From Pachypanchax playfairii (Eukaryota; Chordata; Actinopteri; Cyprinodontiformes; Aplocheilidae), in NCBI GenBank assembly GCA_006937955.1, contig SSNP01000353.1, positions 203,556 through 267,555 of the forward strand: a DNA stretch of 64,000 bases, written 5' to 3'. The notes below the pieces were generated by a model. The model worked only from the letters and a program-made list of their open reading frames with translations, was not told where the DNA came from and did not search any database. Positions 11,107-26,100 of this stretch are shown in pieces. Each line of letters opens with the position of its first letter. Within the stretch, counting starts at the first letter, position 1. The translations under genes and the position numbers were made by a program.

Positions 11107-14100
11107 GTGAGCAGGTTTCCCCCCTTTTAGATTACCTCTATAGAAAGTAGATGTGTAACCAAAGGCTGAGAAAAAATATGAATTTGATGATATAGTGATA
11201 AAAAAAAATCCCAGGACATCCATAGAAGTTCTTTTTACAGTTTCTGAGGTTCTTGATTTTGCTTTCTTGAATTATGTTCTGACATAGAAATCCACTGAAA
11301 TGGAATAAATGAAATGAACTTAACTTTGATCAACATGTGGACAATATTTCATCTGGCAATTTAAGGATTTCCAGCCATATCAAGTGCTCAGTTCTGAGTT
11401 ATCACGGCTGAAAAACAACACATGAAAGTGACACCAGCACACAATGGAGCTTTGTGCTCTGTGACACAGACATAAAGATTATGTTGGTGCCGAGTAACAG
11501 GGAGAACAAACACTTTGGCCTAAAAGTAAGCAATAACTATAGACAATATTAGTTAATCTCAATTTTGCCATATTATCAGTGTATCAGCAAAAATGAAATT
11601 TTATCTGTTGTTAAATAACGTACAGTATTCTGCTGACAGTGTTGTCAAGTTCATAAAATCTTTATCTATGCCCTTTTCCCCCTCTTAAGCGGGGTACACA
11701 CTACAGGATTTTCCAAATCTTCACACATCTAGAAACCACACACTTGAAGACAAAAAAGAAACAGATTTCATGTGATCTCTAGCTGCTGATCTTATAGTGT
11801 GTGGTCTGTGTGTGATGTGTTCTGTCGCATACCACTAACAGATTTTTCATGAAAGTTCGTCACGCTCAATACTCCAAATCTCGTGTAGTCAAACGTGGCA
11901 TCAGACAAACATGGCAGACAAACTGGAAGAAGCATTAATGGTTGTCTCCGGCCTTATACTTCCGGAAGAACCACCCAAAACACAAAAAAGACTTTGGAAA
12001 AAGTCATGGAAATGGCGTGAAAGTGGGCTATATGGTTTACAGCGTGAGTTGGAGGGTGAGTAAAAACTGTTTATTAGCCTACAGCTGAGAGCAGGAACAA
12101 GCAGCAGCACCGATATGAACAATGAATAATAGTGTTTTTGTTCTTAGTGCGATGTCATTGATTACTCTTACCATTTTTCCAGTTATTACTGCTACTGCAA
12201 ACAAATGTTAAAAAAATAAAATGTATGCCAGTTTAGTTCCATGAATTGAGTTTTAAGATATGTGTAGCATCTGTATTCCTCTGTCTAAGGCAAAAACGCC
12301 AAAAACTTGACAATAACAATCTGTGCAGCATTCGTTCTTTCATTTTTTCAGTTGAGAGTCAAAAATCAAAAACCAAAATGTGATTAGGTTTTTTTGTTGT
12401 TGGTTTTGAAACTGGATACAAAAAACAAGAAAAAGTCTCTTTTTCATATTTTAACTTTTAATATTAGATATTATGTACAAAAGGGGGGGATTACGGCTCC
12501 AGGTGTTGCACGAACCACAGCAGGCATTTGTATTTCAAGGGAAATAGTTTAATTGTTTTTTATATGTGGTGTGGTTCTCTGTTCAGCTAGTTAGAACATT
12601 TAAATGAATTTAAAAAATGAATGCTATTGAGTAGGTTTTAGATGATTACTCGAGCTGGGCACCACCCCCCACATAGAAATAATAAACTGACAGGTATAAG
12701 GATTTTATGCACCCTGTCATTCAAAATGACAGACAAAAAACCTGTTTTGCATGACCTCTGATGTGTAGATATTTTGTTGGGATTAGAGAAAAGAGTTAAC
12801 ATTGTTTCTTAACACTGATCTGTCAAGCAAAAGACCAAGGAGAAGAACTTTTGAATTTTAAAAATGTTTAAATCTCCTTTGCTAGTGCCATAATGAATAT
12901 ATATGTTCTGTTCTTTTTAGGGGAATTGTTTTCATCTTTGAGTTTTCAGTTCAGGATTGGAGAGTCAACGATCTCCATGATCGTGAGCGAAACATGCGAA
13001 GCCCTGCATCGTACACTTCGGGATGAATATCTGAAGGCAAGCATATAACTTTTTAAAGCCCAGTGCATAGTGAAACAAATCTAAAGGAATATTAGGCAAT
13101 GGATTACTGTTACACTGAATTTTAGCATGGTGGAGTACTTTACAGCAGTAGCTACAAGACTGCCTGCAGATTACACTTCTAAAAACTATTATTAATGAGA
13201 TTGTATGTTTGCATGTATTTATGGATATTTCAGACACCAAAAGCAGAAAAGGAATGGCTGGACATCGCAGAAGAGTTTCTTCAAAAATGGCAGTTTCCAC
13301 ACTGCCTAGGTGCAATTGATGGAAAGCACATCACTATACGGCCACCAGCACATAGTGGAAGCACCTCTCGGAACTACAAAGGACAATTTTCTGTGTTGAT
13401 GATGGCCATAGTTTATGCAAATTACCAGTTTAAGTATGTCAGTGTGGAAAAGATATCTAGGCCTACTAGAAAATTAGCTGCTGGTATTCTTGAAAATAGT
13501 TAAGTTTTAAATTAGACCTAGTTAAGTTAAAAGTTTTTACAATATTTTTCACTTATTCATTCAAAAAAGTAAACATTGGAAGAAAAATATATTGATTCTT
13601 AAATTCACCAAAGCTTGTTTATTTTTTGTAAATGCTGGTACACATGACGTTGCGTATTGTACGTGCTCTTGGAACACTGCACACTTCAGGATTTAAAGTT
13701 GTACATAATGAACATGTTCATTATTCCCGATCTCTCCTTCCGAGGGCCTCCGAGGAAATCAGATCGGGCAGAATAAATATTAACACACCCCACACTACAG
13801 GAAAATCAGGCACGATTTTGTTTGCATATGCCCGACAGTCTTTGTCTTTGTAGGGCTTTGTCATAAGGGACAGATCGGGAAAAAATTAAGCCAGATAATC
13901 GTAGTGTGTGGTGGCCTTTAGTCAACAACACTCTGTCTTCCATGTCTTACACTGTATTGTCACAGTTTAAAATGTGTGTTCAAAGTGACATTGAAATTAT
14001 TTTAAACAATTTGCATTATGAAAAAACACCATCTCTTTCAAAATGAGTTTCAATGTGAAACTAGAAAAGCACTCCAAGAGCACCGACCTCCGACAAGCAG

Positions 14101-17100
14101 CTTAGGTCCCCCCATGTTGTGATCTGCACCAAAAATAATAGACTCCCCATACTGATTAGCAGCTGTTACCCCCACCAAGGTAGTTATGTTTTATTGGGGT
14201 CTTTTTGTCTGTCTGTCTGTTTGTAAACAAGATAACTCAAAAACCTCTGGATAGATTTTGATGAAATTTTCAGGATAGGTCAGAAAGGGTACAAGAAAAA
14301 ATGGATTCGATTTTAGTGTGGATCTGGATCACTGTCTGGATCCTGGAATAAATTTGATCAAATCCCTGATAGTCATCCAGATCACCACCAAAATCAATTT
14401 TTTGTTTTTGTAAAAAACATAACCTTCTGGCAGAGGTAATTATTGAGATAACCTCTTTCTGCAGTTTCTTCAAGTAATTATTCAAGCAATACTTTATGCT
14501 GGTTTAAATGAGTACAGTTCGTCGGTTAACCTAACCCAGCTGAAGTTAACCCAGTTTGGCTTCTGAAGCATTCAGATGTTGCTGAATTGGATAGTTTCTG
14601 TTATGAACAGTTGTTGTGTAGGACCTAAATGCGAGCAGGCAGCAGACAGGTGGGTAAAACCCTAAAAGAATAAGCAAATGAAAGCAAACCTGACATAACC
14701 AAATACAAGTATGGGGCATACCTTGATCTGACATTAGCTTGAAGGCAGTGAGGACCTGTCCATGAACAGAAAATCCAAGGACTAGATAAATTATTAACAC
14801 TTGTTTGCTGTCATGAGAACTGAGTGTGAAAACAGACAAAAAATACCTCTGAGTCATGGACCAGCTCTAATGGCGCCCTCAGTGGTCTGCAGATGTAATC
14901 AATCCAGCTCTAGAGGAACTGAGAGTGAACCATGGGAGGATGTCAGAGTAGAGTGGTCCATGACAGTGGTGTCAGAAGTGGGACTAATGCTAGTCAGAGG
15001 AAACCAGGTCGAGGAGTCAGCTGAAACCCCAGGTGATACTGCCTCACAAACCTGTGCAGAGGAGAAAATTGATCCAGCAGTGAAACCTCACCAAGACGGA
15101 CAGGGAATGGGTTTGAATCCGTGTATCCTTCGTTCTTCCTATTTTTAATTAATAAACAAAATGTGATTGGTTTTTTTGTTTTTTGATTTTGAATCAGAAA
15201 CAAAAAAATAAAAATTGTCTTGTTTTTCATATTTAAAAATTTTGTTTTTGATCAAAAATACAAAATTGAAAAGGGTCCGCACAACAGATCTGTTTTTCAT
15301 ATTTAATTGCTGGGTTGTGCATCACCCGGAAGTTGTTCTGCGAGCAAATAGGCGGGCTTGTGTGGTACCCCCCATAGTTTAGATGGGGGGTACTAAGTTT
15401 AGATGTAAACTTAAACATGTCTATGGATTTACCTTGTCCCTGCGTTTGGCCAATGGTGGCGAATGTCCGCAAATGGCATCCATCTTGCTACTTGGAACTG
15501 TCTCACTCAACACACAGTGTTTATGCTTCATGAACTTTTTAAATAACTGTAACTTGCCCTAATTCACACCAATTTTCTGATGATTTGGGTTTTTATAAAC
15601 TTCAGAAATGTACTAGTGGCACTACATAATATGAATAATTATATAGCAGTAATATTACAAATATTTATTAGCTACCAGAGCTTCTAGAGCAGAATTATAA
15701 CCATGGACTCATATGAAAATACATATGTGCAATAAATATAAACCAGTTTTTATATACAGTAGTTAGGTTTCTAAAACTCAGTGTAGCAATATGAGAACAT
15801 TACAAATATAATACAATATTTCTCTTTTTATGTGTTTAGTTTGAACATGATAGTTCCAATACATTAATATTTAGACATCACGTTATAATAAATGATAAAA
15901 TATTCTCTACATTGTATGAAACATCTTGGACAGGAAAGTGACATTTATTTGCAAAACAAATTAGGTACAAGGCTTCCTTTTACAAATATACAAGAATAAA
16001 TACACAGTTGTGCTCGCTGCAGATCAGAATCCTGTTAAAGTCCTGAAGTCCCCATTGCAGATCAGAGGACTGTCAGAGGGACAAAACCGTCTCTTCTTAG
16101 GACCAGTTCCTCCTCGTCTATGGAAACCTTAAAAACATGAAATGTACCAGAAATATCAGTTATTGTCAACACTTTCAGGACCGGTATTATACATACATTA
16201 AGTAATGATTATCCTGAGTAAAATTATAATATCTTAAAGGGGACAGATGATCCCATGAGTTCTTCTTTGAAACAACAGTGATATGCTGCCTGTCTGACAT
16301 CTTCACTGATCAATAAAGCCTGAAATGTTCTGTATCATAACACATGATGTTTTTAACAAACCAAGCTGACTGTAAATAATATCACCGTATAACTCGCGCT
16401 ATAGTAGCCGTGATCCACAACTGCACGATGCATGATTAATTTTTTTTTTTTTTTAAGAAAAGCTGCAATTTTAACTCTACCAGAGTGAGATCTCAGAGAT
16501 TATTATGCTCTGTGGTTGAGAGATCCGCTTTTTCAATCTGACCTTATGTCCAGGGTCAGTATCCATAGAATAGAAGTAAAAGCATCCTGCAGCGGTTCTT
16601 TCAGGGACCCCTGTTTCCATCAGCATCCTGCGTCACATTATCACTTCACCTCGGGTCACTCATTCAGGCCATGTACCAGGTCTCATACCAGGCCTCTGAT
16701 ACAGTCCAGATTGATGTAACAAAATGCTGCAAAAGAAAGGTTATAACTTTGCCTACATTGGGGCAACGGTGAGGGCAAGCATGCAGAAACATGAGGAGAG
16801 GTCAAATCGGCTTACCGTCCAACTTGAGAAATCCCCAATGTTAGTCTCAAATCAAGGTATGAATCAGAGCAGCAGGTTATTCAGAAGCACATTGCATGTT
16901 AATCATTGGAATGATTTATGTTAACAAAGACAACAACATAAATTTGAATAAATACAATAAACTCAATTGCATGTTGTAACTGTCATTCGTTAACATTAGG
17001 CAATACATAAGTCCCATAAACATGATAAAAACCCACCAGATTATCTTAATAAGCTCATTAGTAAATATCCAAACCCCAAATTCCCTGCAAAAGATTTTTC

Positions 17101-20100
17101 AAAACATCTAGGTGAGAAAATAGGGAAAAAAAGATGACAAAAGATCACATTCACAGGAAGGCCTGATCAATCGTGATCAGCCTCTCTCCTCCTGGAAAGG
17201 TTTTTAAGCAAATAAAAGAAGTAACTTCCTGAAATTAAATCCAAACATCCTTTATTAATACTTGAAGAGAAATTTGATGTTTTCATTCATTCATCTGTTA
17301 TCAGCCCTAAATTCATCTGCTTCCACACACGATGCTGCCCTTGGCTGCTGTTCTGTGCCAACCTGCAAGCTGGAAAGATGTGTGTTATCACATCGACATT
17401 CACACGCAGAGATCTTTAATACCTTAACACTTAATGTGATTCAAAGGAGGCAAAGAGGAAAAACGCATAAGAGTTTTACAAAATATAGAATATTTCTAAC
17501 AGATGTTAATATCATAATTATAATCATAATCCACCCTTTTGAAGATGCCTGCAACCTTTTAAATATGAACGAGTTTGTACTAGATTTTAACTAGATCTTG
17601 GCTTCATGATATTATGCTTTGTTTGAAATCATCTTTTATTTGTGGTTCTTATCCTCTAAAGAGCGAAGAACAAGTTTCTTGGTTTATTAACCTGAAATTA
17701 TTGAAATTTGGAAATCTAGTGGATTTTGAAATATTTTGATTTTAAAATACTACTCATTTTTTAACATAAAGATACTCAGTAGTACCCAAAAGTTTCTTTT
17801 CGTTAAGGGTGAGCAATTCCAGTTTGAAAGGAACAAATGTGTTTGTTAAGCCAGCTGCAATAACAAACTTCACTGTCACTACAAGAGAGTTTCATTTGAT
17901 TTTATGTTATCAAGGTTTCACCTTTTTGTCATTCTAGTTGGAAATAAATAATGATTATGAGTGCTGTATCAACAAAATCAAAGAGGAAATATTAAAGTTA
18001 CAGACAGAACCCACTTCAGTGGATTAATCACAACCAGTTTATTTAGTTTAGGATATATTAATGATGGTTGAATTATAACAAAACCACAAAGTAAACCCCT
18101 TTTAGGTTGCTTATAGCCCAAATAACAGTTTAAAGACAAACTTCATTCCTGAACGTCTGGTCAAAAGTCCTAAATATTTTTGAAAAGGAAGATGAAGAAA
18201 AGATGGAATAAGTAAACAAAAACATCCATAATTCTGGGTTAGTGTTACCCAACCAAATTAAGGAATCTAAGTCAGAAATGAGCAAGACCTTATTTTGAAC
18301 TTTAATCTTAAATTTTTTTAAGTTTGATAATTTACTAAAGACACAATTGCCTCTTCAACTTTCTCCCCTACTTTTGATTTCCCATTCAGGCAATGTATAT
18401 TTTTGTGTAACATTATTTTGCCCATAAAATATTTTTTTTTATTATATTTCCTCTTAGATATTTTCCCCAAACACACGCCTAACCCTGGATCAGGGGTTGG
18501 GATTTCGACACCATGCACCCATTTTGCCAAAATGGGCACTTTTTTTAAAGCATCTTGGTGTTTCTCTAAATTTTGCAGATCCTCGGTGTTAATTGTTTTC
18601 TTCCCCTTTAATTATTTTCCTTTTGTTAGCAACCATTCATTTACGTTACTCAAGACTTTAGGACTTCAAGAACCCCCCTGAAGGAAAATCTGTCACTTTT
18701 ATCCCTTCAGCGCAGCGTTCAACACACTCAACACCATATTTATTACCCATAAATAACTGTTAAAATGTCACCGTGAGGCAGAGGCTGGGACTTAGACCCC
18801 CGTGTACCCATTATTGCCAAAATGGGCATGTTAATCCCATGTGCTCATGCAGACGCATACCCGGCTTATGGAATCTCGCACCCAGCTAGGGCAAGATCCA
18901 ATCCTCTGCCCCCAGGCAACCCCAAAACCAAATTTTCCCACTCTTTTATTTATTTATTTGTCTTTAAATATTTGTATTTATTTTCTCCAATTTAACAACA
19001 ATTTACCCCAGGAAATTAAAACTTAACTCACTGACAGTTCAAAGTCAGGATCTTGAATCCCAGCACTGACAGTGGTTTCGAGCGAACGAGAGAGTCCCCC
19101 CATCTCTCAATGCTAAGCAAGGTTGGAGGCTGGAAAATAATCCCAGGTTGAACAAACACTCCATTGTCTGTTTCTCCACAGTCAGTCATGGATCCTGTTC
19201 GCGACGCCAATTGTTGTGGCAAAGAATTTGGTTAAAAATAAGTCAGGCAAGTGAATCTTTATAAAGAAGAATTTATTCCATAAAATCATGCATGAAGTGA
19301 GAGTGTTCAGACAAATGCAAAGGCAGATGCAAAAAGACTCTGGAGGTCACTGCAGCTTGGTTGTTTTTATAGGTACGCTGATACCATGAGCTATCAGAAT
19401 ATGGTCGTCATAATATGTCTGAGACTGCAGCTGCAAGCATAAACAAGAACTCTTTGTCACTGTGACCTGTCTGTATAAATGTTACTAAAATTCTGCCTTC
19501 TCAGTTTGTTTTTTATTAGTTACTTTTTTCAAGCCCCACCAGATCTATGATTTATAAATATTATAACTTTTTCTTTTTGAAATCATAAGTACAAGACCGC
19601 TACAAGTCAATAAAATAATTTTAAAGTAAATTTGACATCTAAATTTGCCACAAAATCTTCTTTACCACATTTAAGGTATCAATATTTTATCAGAGGCATG
19701 TCTTTGTTTCTGTTATATGAAGAACCACTTTATAATATGTACAATGATGTCTTATTATAGTGATTTAAATAAAAAATTTAAAAAATCCAGTAGATTTGTT
19801 AAACTATTTGCTGCTTTTAATGCAATTTGACTCAAGTATGATGTAAAATGTTGGTTAGTTGTGGATCAGGAGAGTCAGACTGCAAGTCAGAAAGATTTAT
19901 AAACAGCTCAAAGTTAAACTGATCAAGATATTTCAGCTAAACTCAAATCATATTTAGACAGATTCTGAAATCAGTACACATAGTCAGAACAAACTCTTTG
20001 TAATATTAGTGTCATTTTGCTGTAGAAAGTCCATGTGCAAATGCCAAAATTAAATCTGGCAAGGCAAAAAACTGCTAAAATGATTCATTTCCTGTTGTTA

Positions 20101-23100
20101 CTATAATTTATGTTGATATTGGTCTAAGTTACATAGAACCACTTCAGAGGGGCTGAACAGCCACATGTGACCCAAGAGCCATGGTAGACCCTTAATCTAT
20201 ACACAATTAGTTTTACACTTACAGTGGGGCAAAAAAGTATTTAGTCAGCCACCAATTGTGTAAGTTCTCCCACTTAAAAAGATCAGAAAGGCCTGTAATT
20301 TTCATCATAGGTATACCTCAACTATGAGAGACAAAAGGAAAGGGCCAAAATACCAGCAACAGTGTGTGAAAACCTTGTGAAGACTTACAGAAAACGTTTG
20401 ACCTCTGTCATTGCCAACAAAGGCTATATAACAAAGTATTGAGATTAACTTTTGTTATTGACCAAATACTTATTTTCCACCATAATTTGCAAATAAATTC
20501 TTTAAAAATCAGACAATGTGATTTTCTGGATTTTTTTTCCTCATTTTGTCTCTCATAGTTGAGGTATACCTATGATGAAAATTACAGGCCTCTCTGATCT
20601 TTTTAAGTGGGAGAACTTACACAATTGGTGGCTGACTAAATACTTTTTTGCCCCACTGTATTTATCAAAGTATTTCAATATTAAAATAAAAATATCACAT
20701 TCGCCTCTTTAGAAATCAAGATTTTTAAAACAAAATACATTTTTGTGCGTCTCTTTATATTTGGAAAAAATGTAACTTAGTACCACATCACCCAAAGGAA
20801 TAGATTATGTTTGAAAACACACTAATCAGCTTTCCCCCCTGTAGGTAAACTGATCATCTGCTGACTGTAACAGAGCATTTCTACATATTAATGCTTTTTT
20901 TACCTGTAGGGTAGACAAAATGGTCGTTGTGGCTGGAGACTACTCTCTGACCATTTATGAGGGCACAGAGCAAGAAATTTATCCCCACCTATTGGTGCCA
21001 CACCCAAAATTCAACAGCACCACATATGATTATGACATCATGCTCATTAAGGTACAAACAAAAAGACATCTGTTTTCTTCATTTGTCAACATTTGTTTCA
21101 TCCATTCTTACTTTCTATGTACATTGAATACTATTTTCTATATCTCCAGCTGAGGGCCCCCATCTATTTGAACATCTACGTGTCTGTTGTTCTGCTGCCC
21201 AGGCAAGATGCTGCCATAGCGGAGGGCACATTGTGTAGAGTGTCAGGATGGGGTTACACCAGCCCCACTGGGGCCCAAATTCCCTCCACCCTACGAACTG
21301 TGAAACTTCCCATTGTATCCTCAGAAAAATGTAACGGCAGTGACTCATATAAAGGCAGTATCACGAAAAACATGCTCTGTGCTGGATATGATCTTGGTGG
21401 AAAGGATGCCTGCCAGGTAAAAAAAACTCAGTTTGTTTGCTTGTTTGTTTTTTACAGTGTGAAGAAAATTACTAATATGCAGAGACATGCAGTCAGACGA
21501 GGCAGGGGATAACCTGGCTCTTCCAGATCTATGTGTAGCCCCACATGTCCAGTCGGGGCTACACATAGATCTGGGATTACTCGATATGAAAGCATTTGAA
21601 AAAGAGAACTCAAGTTCTTGGCCAATCCAGTCGGGAGAAAAGCATGCACATCTTTACCATCAAGAAATGCCCAAAGTGCTTATTGTTCAACAAACAAATC
21701 ATTTCTAGTTCTCCTAAAACAAATTTAATAGCTGTTTCTACATGTACATCCACTGTTGTGGCCATGTTTGTTTTGCTTTGCCAGGGCACTTGCTGTTATC
21801 AAGACAGCAAGACCTTTACACATGATTGGTCCAAACCACCAGTGGCTTGGAGTTGGAGGGTATAGTTGGAGCAGTACAAGATGGATTTTCGTTGGTTTGG
21901 AAAACTCCATATTTTGCTAATACAACTCTTGGATTCTCTTTTTCAGTATGAACAAGAAAAAACTAACAAGAAAAATACTCATAGGGGACTGATTTATCAA
22001 AATTCCAAGTAAGGAGCACAAAATTGCGTGTGCCGCTAAAGTTTTGCGCCAAGGGCGTGTTCCTAATTTGCGTGATCTACTAAGACTGATTGCGCAATTG
22101 TTAACCGGCGCAAAAAGCAATATTCAAATGAGGAGTTTGACGGCGCTATTCTTTTGTGGGCACAAGAAAGGCATAAACAGATAATGAAATTCGAACCATT
22201 GGAGCTTTAAATATGAACGGAAAGAGCAAAAAATATATTGTTGAGCTGCAGCAAAAACATCTTCAGGCTCCGGTCTGTGATATTGTTGAATGTTGTGCAA
22301 CACACGGCAAACAATAGCGATTAAAGTGACCTGGTGCGTACAGTTTCCCCTCAGCGCGGTCCAAACACCGACACCTGCTTTTCAGGATGAGGTGCACTCC
22401 AAAATGTTTCTTGTGCATATGTGGGCATATTGATGTTACTCCCCAGCAATCGGGTTGAGTGCAGGGGGTAAAGGGGGTCACCTTAGGAATAGATCACGAG
22501 CTGCTATTCAAGTGTCAAGTTCAAGTTTATTTATTTATAAAGCGCCAGTTCATGACAAAGTCATTTCAAGGCACTTTACAGAAAAATCAACAGATTAATA
22601 ATAAAACATTCCCTATCTAAGGAACCAGCCGATTGGGTTGAATTGTTGATTCAGCGCAATCCCCCATCCTGAGCAAGCACGACTGGTGACAGTGGAAAGG
22701 AACGACTCCCTTTAAACAGGAAGAAACCTCTAGCAGAACCCGGCTCAGGATGGGCGGCCTTCTGCTTGAGCCAACTGGGGTCTGAGCTGACAGGAAAGAG
22801 ACACAGACAAACACCGACAAACACTATTAAATTCATAAATGTGTAGAATAATATTTACAGGGCACGAATAACGTAACACACGCACCCAAGAGCCATTTCC
22901 ATATTCACCATCTCACAACCCCATAAATGTAACACTAGCTACGTTTACATGGGCACATTTAATCGGAATAAACGCCCAATCGGATAAAAAAGACGTCATG
23001 TAAACATGTCAATCAGAATGTTTTGATCCGATGCAGCCTGATCCGAAAGAAATTTACTTCCGATCGAGAGGGGTGGTTTTGTCCGATCTTCATTCGGATA

Positions 23101-26100
23101 GACGTGCATGTACAGTGGGGTAAAAAAGTATTTAGTCAGCCACCAATTGTGTAAGTTCTCCCACTTAAAAAGATCAGAGAGGCCTGTAATTTTCATCATA
23201 GGTATACCTCAACTATGAGAGACAAAATGAGGAAAGAAAATCCAGAAAATCACATTGTCTGATTTTTAAAGAATTTATTTGCAAATTATGGTGGAAAATA
23301 AGTATTTGGTCACCTACAAACAAGTAAGATTTCTGGCTTTCACAGACCTGTAACTTCTTTAAGAGGCTCCTCGGTCCTCCACTCGTTACCTGTATTAATG
23401 GCACCTGTGTGAACTCGTTATCAGTATAAAAGACACCTGTCCACAACCTCAAACAGTCACGCTCCAAACTCCACTATGGCCAAGACCAAAGAGCTGTCAA
23501 AGGACACCAGAAACAAAATTGTAGACCTTCACCAGGCTGGGAAGACTGAATCTGCAATAGGTAAGCAGCTTGGTGTGAAGAAATCAACTGTGGGAGCAAT
23601 TATTAGAAAATGGAAGACATACAAGACCACTGATAATCTCCCTCGATCTGGGGCTCCACGCAAGATCTCACCCCGTGGGGTCAAAATGATCACAAGAACG
23701 GTGAGCAAAAATCCCAGAACCACACGGAGGGACCTAGTGAATGACCTGCAGAGAGCTGGGACCAAAGTAACAAAGGCTACCATCAGTAACACACTACGCC
23801 GCCAGGGACTCAAATCCTGCAGTGCCAGACGTGTCCCCCTGCTGAAGCCAGGACACGTCCAGGCCCGTCTGCGGTTTGCTAGAGAGCATTTGGATGATCC
23901 AGAAGAGGATTGGGAGAACATCATATGGTCAGATGAAACCAAAATAGAACTTTTTGGTAGAAACTCAACTTGTCGTGTTTGGAGGGGAAAGAATGCTGAG
24001 TTGGATCCAAAGAACACCATACCTACTGTAAAGCATGGGGGTGGAAACATCATGCTTTGGGGCTGTTTTTCTGCAAGGGGACCAGGACGACTGATCCGTG
24101 TAAAGGAAAGAATGAATGGGGCCATGTATCGTAAGATTTTGAGTGAAAACCTCCTTCCATCAGCAAGGGCATTGAAAATGAGACGTGGCTGGGTCTTTCA
24201 GCATGACAATGATCCCAAACACACCGCCCGGGCAACGAAGGAGTGGCTTCGTAAGAAGCATTTCAAGGTCCTGGAGTGGCCTAGCCAGTCTCCAGATCTC
24301 AACCCCATAGAAAATCTCTGGAGGGAGTTGAAAGTCCGTGTTGCCCAGCGTCAGCCCCAAAACATCACTGCTCTAGAGGAGATCTGCATGGAGGAATGGG
24401 CCAAAATACCAGCAACAGTGTGTGAAAACCTTGTGAAGACTTACAGAAAACGTTTGACCTCTGTCATTGCCAACAAAGGCTATATAACAAAGTATTGAGA
24501 TTAACTTTTGTTATTGACCAAATACTTATTTTCCACAATAATTTGCAAATAAATTCTTTAAAAATCAGACAATGGGATTTTCTGGATTTTTTTTCCTCAT
24601 TTTGTCTCTCATAGTTGAGGTATACCTATGATGAAAATTACAGGCCTCTCTGATCTTTTTAAGTGGGAGAACTTACACAATTGGTGGCTGACTAAATACT
24701 TTTTTGCCCACTGTACTTTAACCTACAGCTGTCATTCCAACTTTTATGTGCTAAGTAGACATTTGGCTATAACATATAGAAGCAATTTTAACATATCTTT
24801 TACCGTATTGCCATAGCAACGCCATTCGCCATCAACGCACCCGGTCAGCTCACCGCAGACACTATGGGATGTGGGTGCACATGTCATACATCAATGTGAT
24901 CAGGTTGACCAGGAGAACTGAACCAATATGTGTATGTTACATTTTAGGTTACCGTAGCAACGAAATCCATTAAAAACCATATCCCTATTGTAACCTATGG
25001 GATTACATCTGAAATCATTCAGTTTTCTGAATACACTCTCATATTAGTCTGAATCTTTCTGCCTTGTCATCACAACTTCAGCATCTCTCAGCTGCGGGAT
25101 GAATGCAGCTTTCTGATTGGCTGAGGGTTTCAGAGTCCCGCACAGAGTGGCAATCCCTCTCAAAGTTTCTTCAGGAACTTTTCTAGTTAGAGATTGCCAT
25201 AATGAATGGAGTCCCAATGCAAATGCATTGCTTTGCAATGGAGAGGAGAAGGGAACTATGGGGTTTAAATAAATTTGGGGGTTACCATGGCAACGCAGCT
25301 CGCCAAAAACACCACCCGAAATGCCCTACAGCCCCATCTGTGGGACATAACCCCACAAATGACACATCAAACTGACTGGGTTGATGACCAGCGATGCTCT
25401 ATCATGGTTCTGAAGCATTTTGGGTTACCATGGCAACAGGATCCACCAAAAACTACGCCCCGTATTCAAATCCTATGTTAAAAGGGCCCATATTATGCTT
25501 AAAATTGACGCTTTTTGAGAGATTATTGTGCAAATACACGCTAACCTACAGACATTGTTCCATCTTATCTGTGGTCACTTGACATTGGTCTATAACATAC
25601 AAGAGGATCTTTCACATATGTGTTGCCATGGCAACGCCGTTGGCCATCAAACACACGTGGTGAGCCTATAGGGCACACAATAGGATTTTTGTAACCTCAT
25701 GTCATATATTAAATCAAATCAATCAATCAAAAATACTTTATTAATCCCCGAAGGGAAATTCAAGTGTTGTTGTAGCTCAGTTATTCTTCAGGGAGCCATA
25801 GAGTTCTAGCTGTGGACAGGAAGGATCTCCTGTAGCGATCTGTGCTGCAGCGGATTATGAAGAATCTTCTGACTAAAGACACTCTGTTGTTGAGTTACTG
25901 TGTTCTGAAGAGGATGATGAGGGTTTTCCATCATGTTCTTCATTCTACTTTGGACAATCAACTCAAGAGAATCCAGTTTAGTCTCCAGGACAGAATCAGT
26001 CCTCCTTATCAATCTGTTCAGCCTCCTCGTGTCACATACTCTGATGCTCCGCCCCCAACAGGTAACTGCAGATGTGATCAACTGACAAACTCCTCTTCTT

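Noticed and set aside
14801..15148. 115-codon plus-strand frame
   Set aside because: It overlaps the candidate short LTR and primer-binding site and has no recognisable domain.
23529..24125. 198-codon antisense frame (also at 31229, 32690 and 53678)
   Set aside because: It is the exact complement of the Tc1 transposase gene in all four copies and shows no protein family. Its preservation follows from the identity of the copies.
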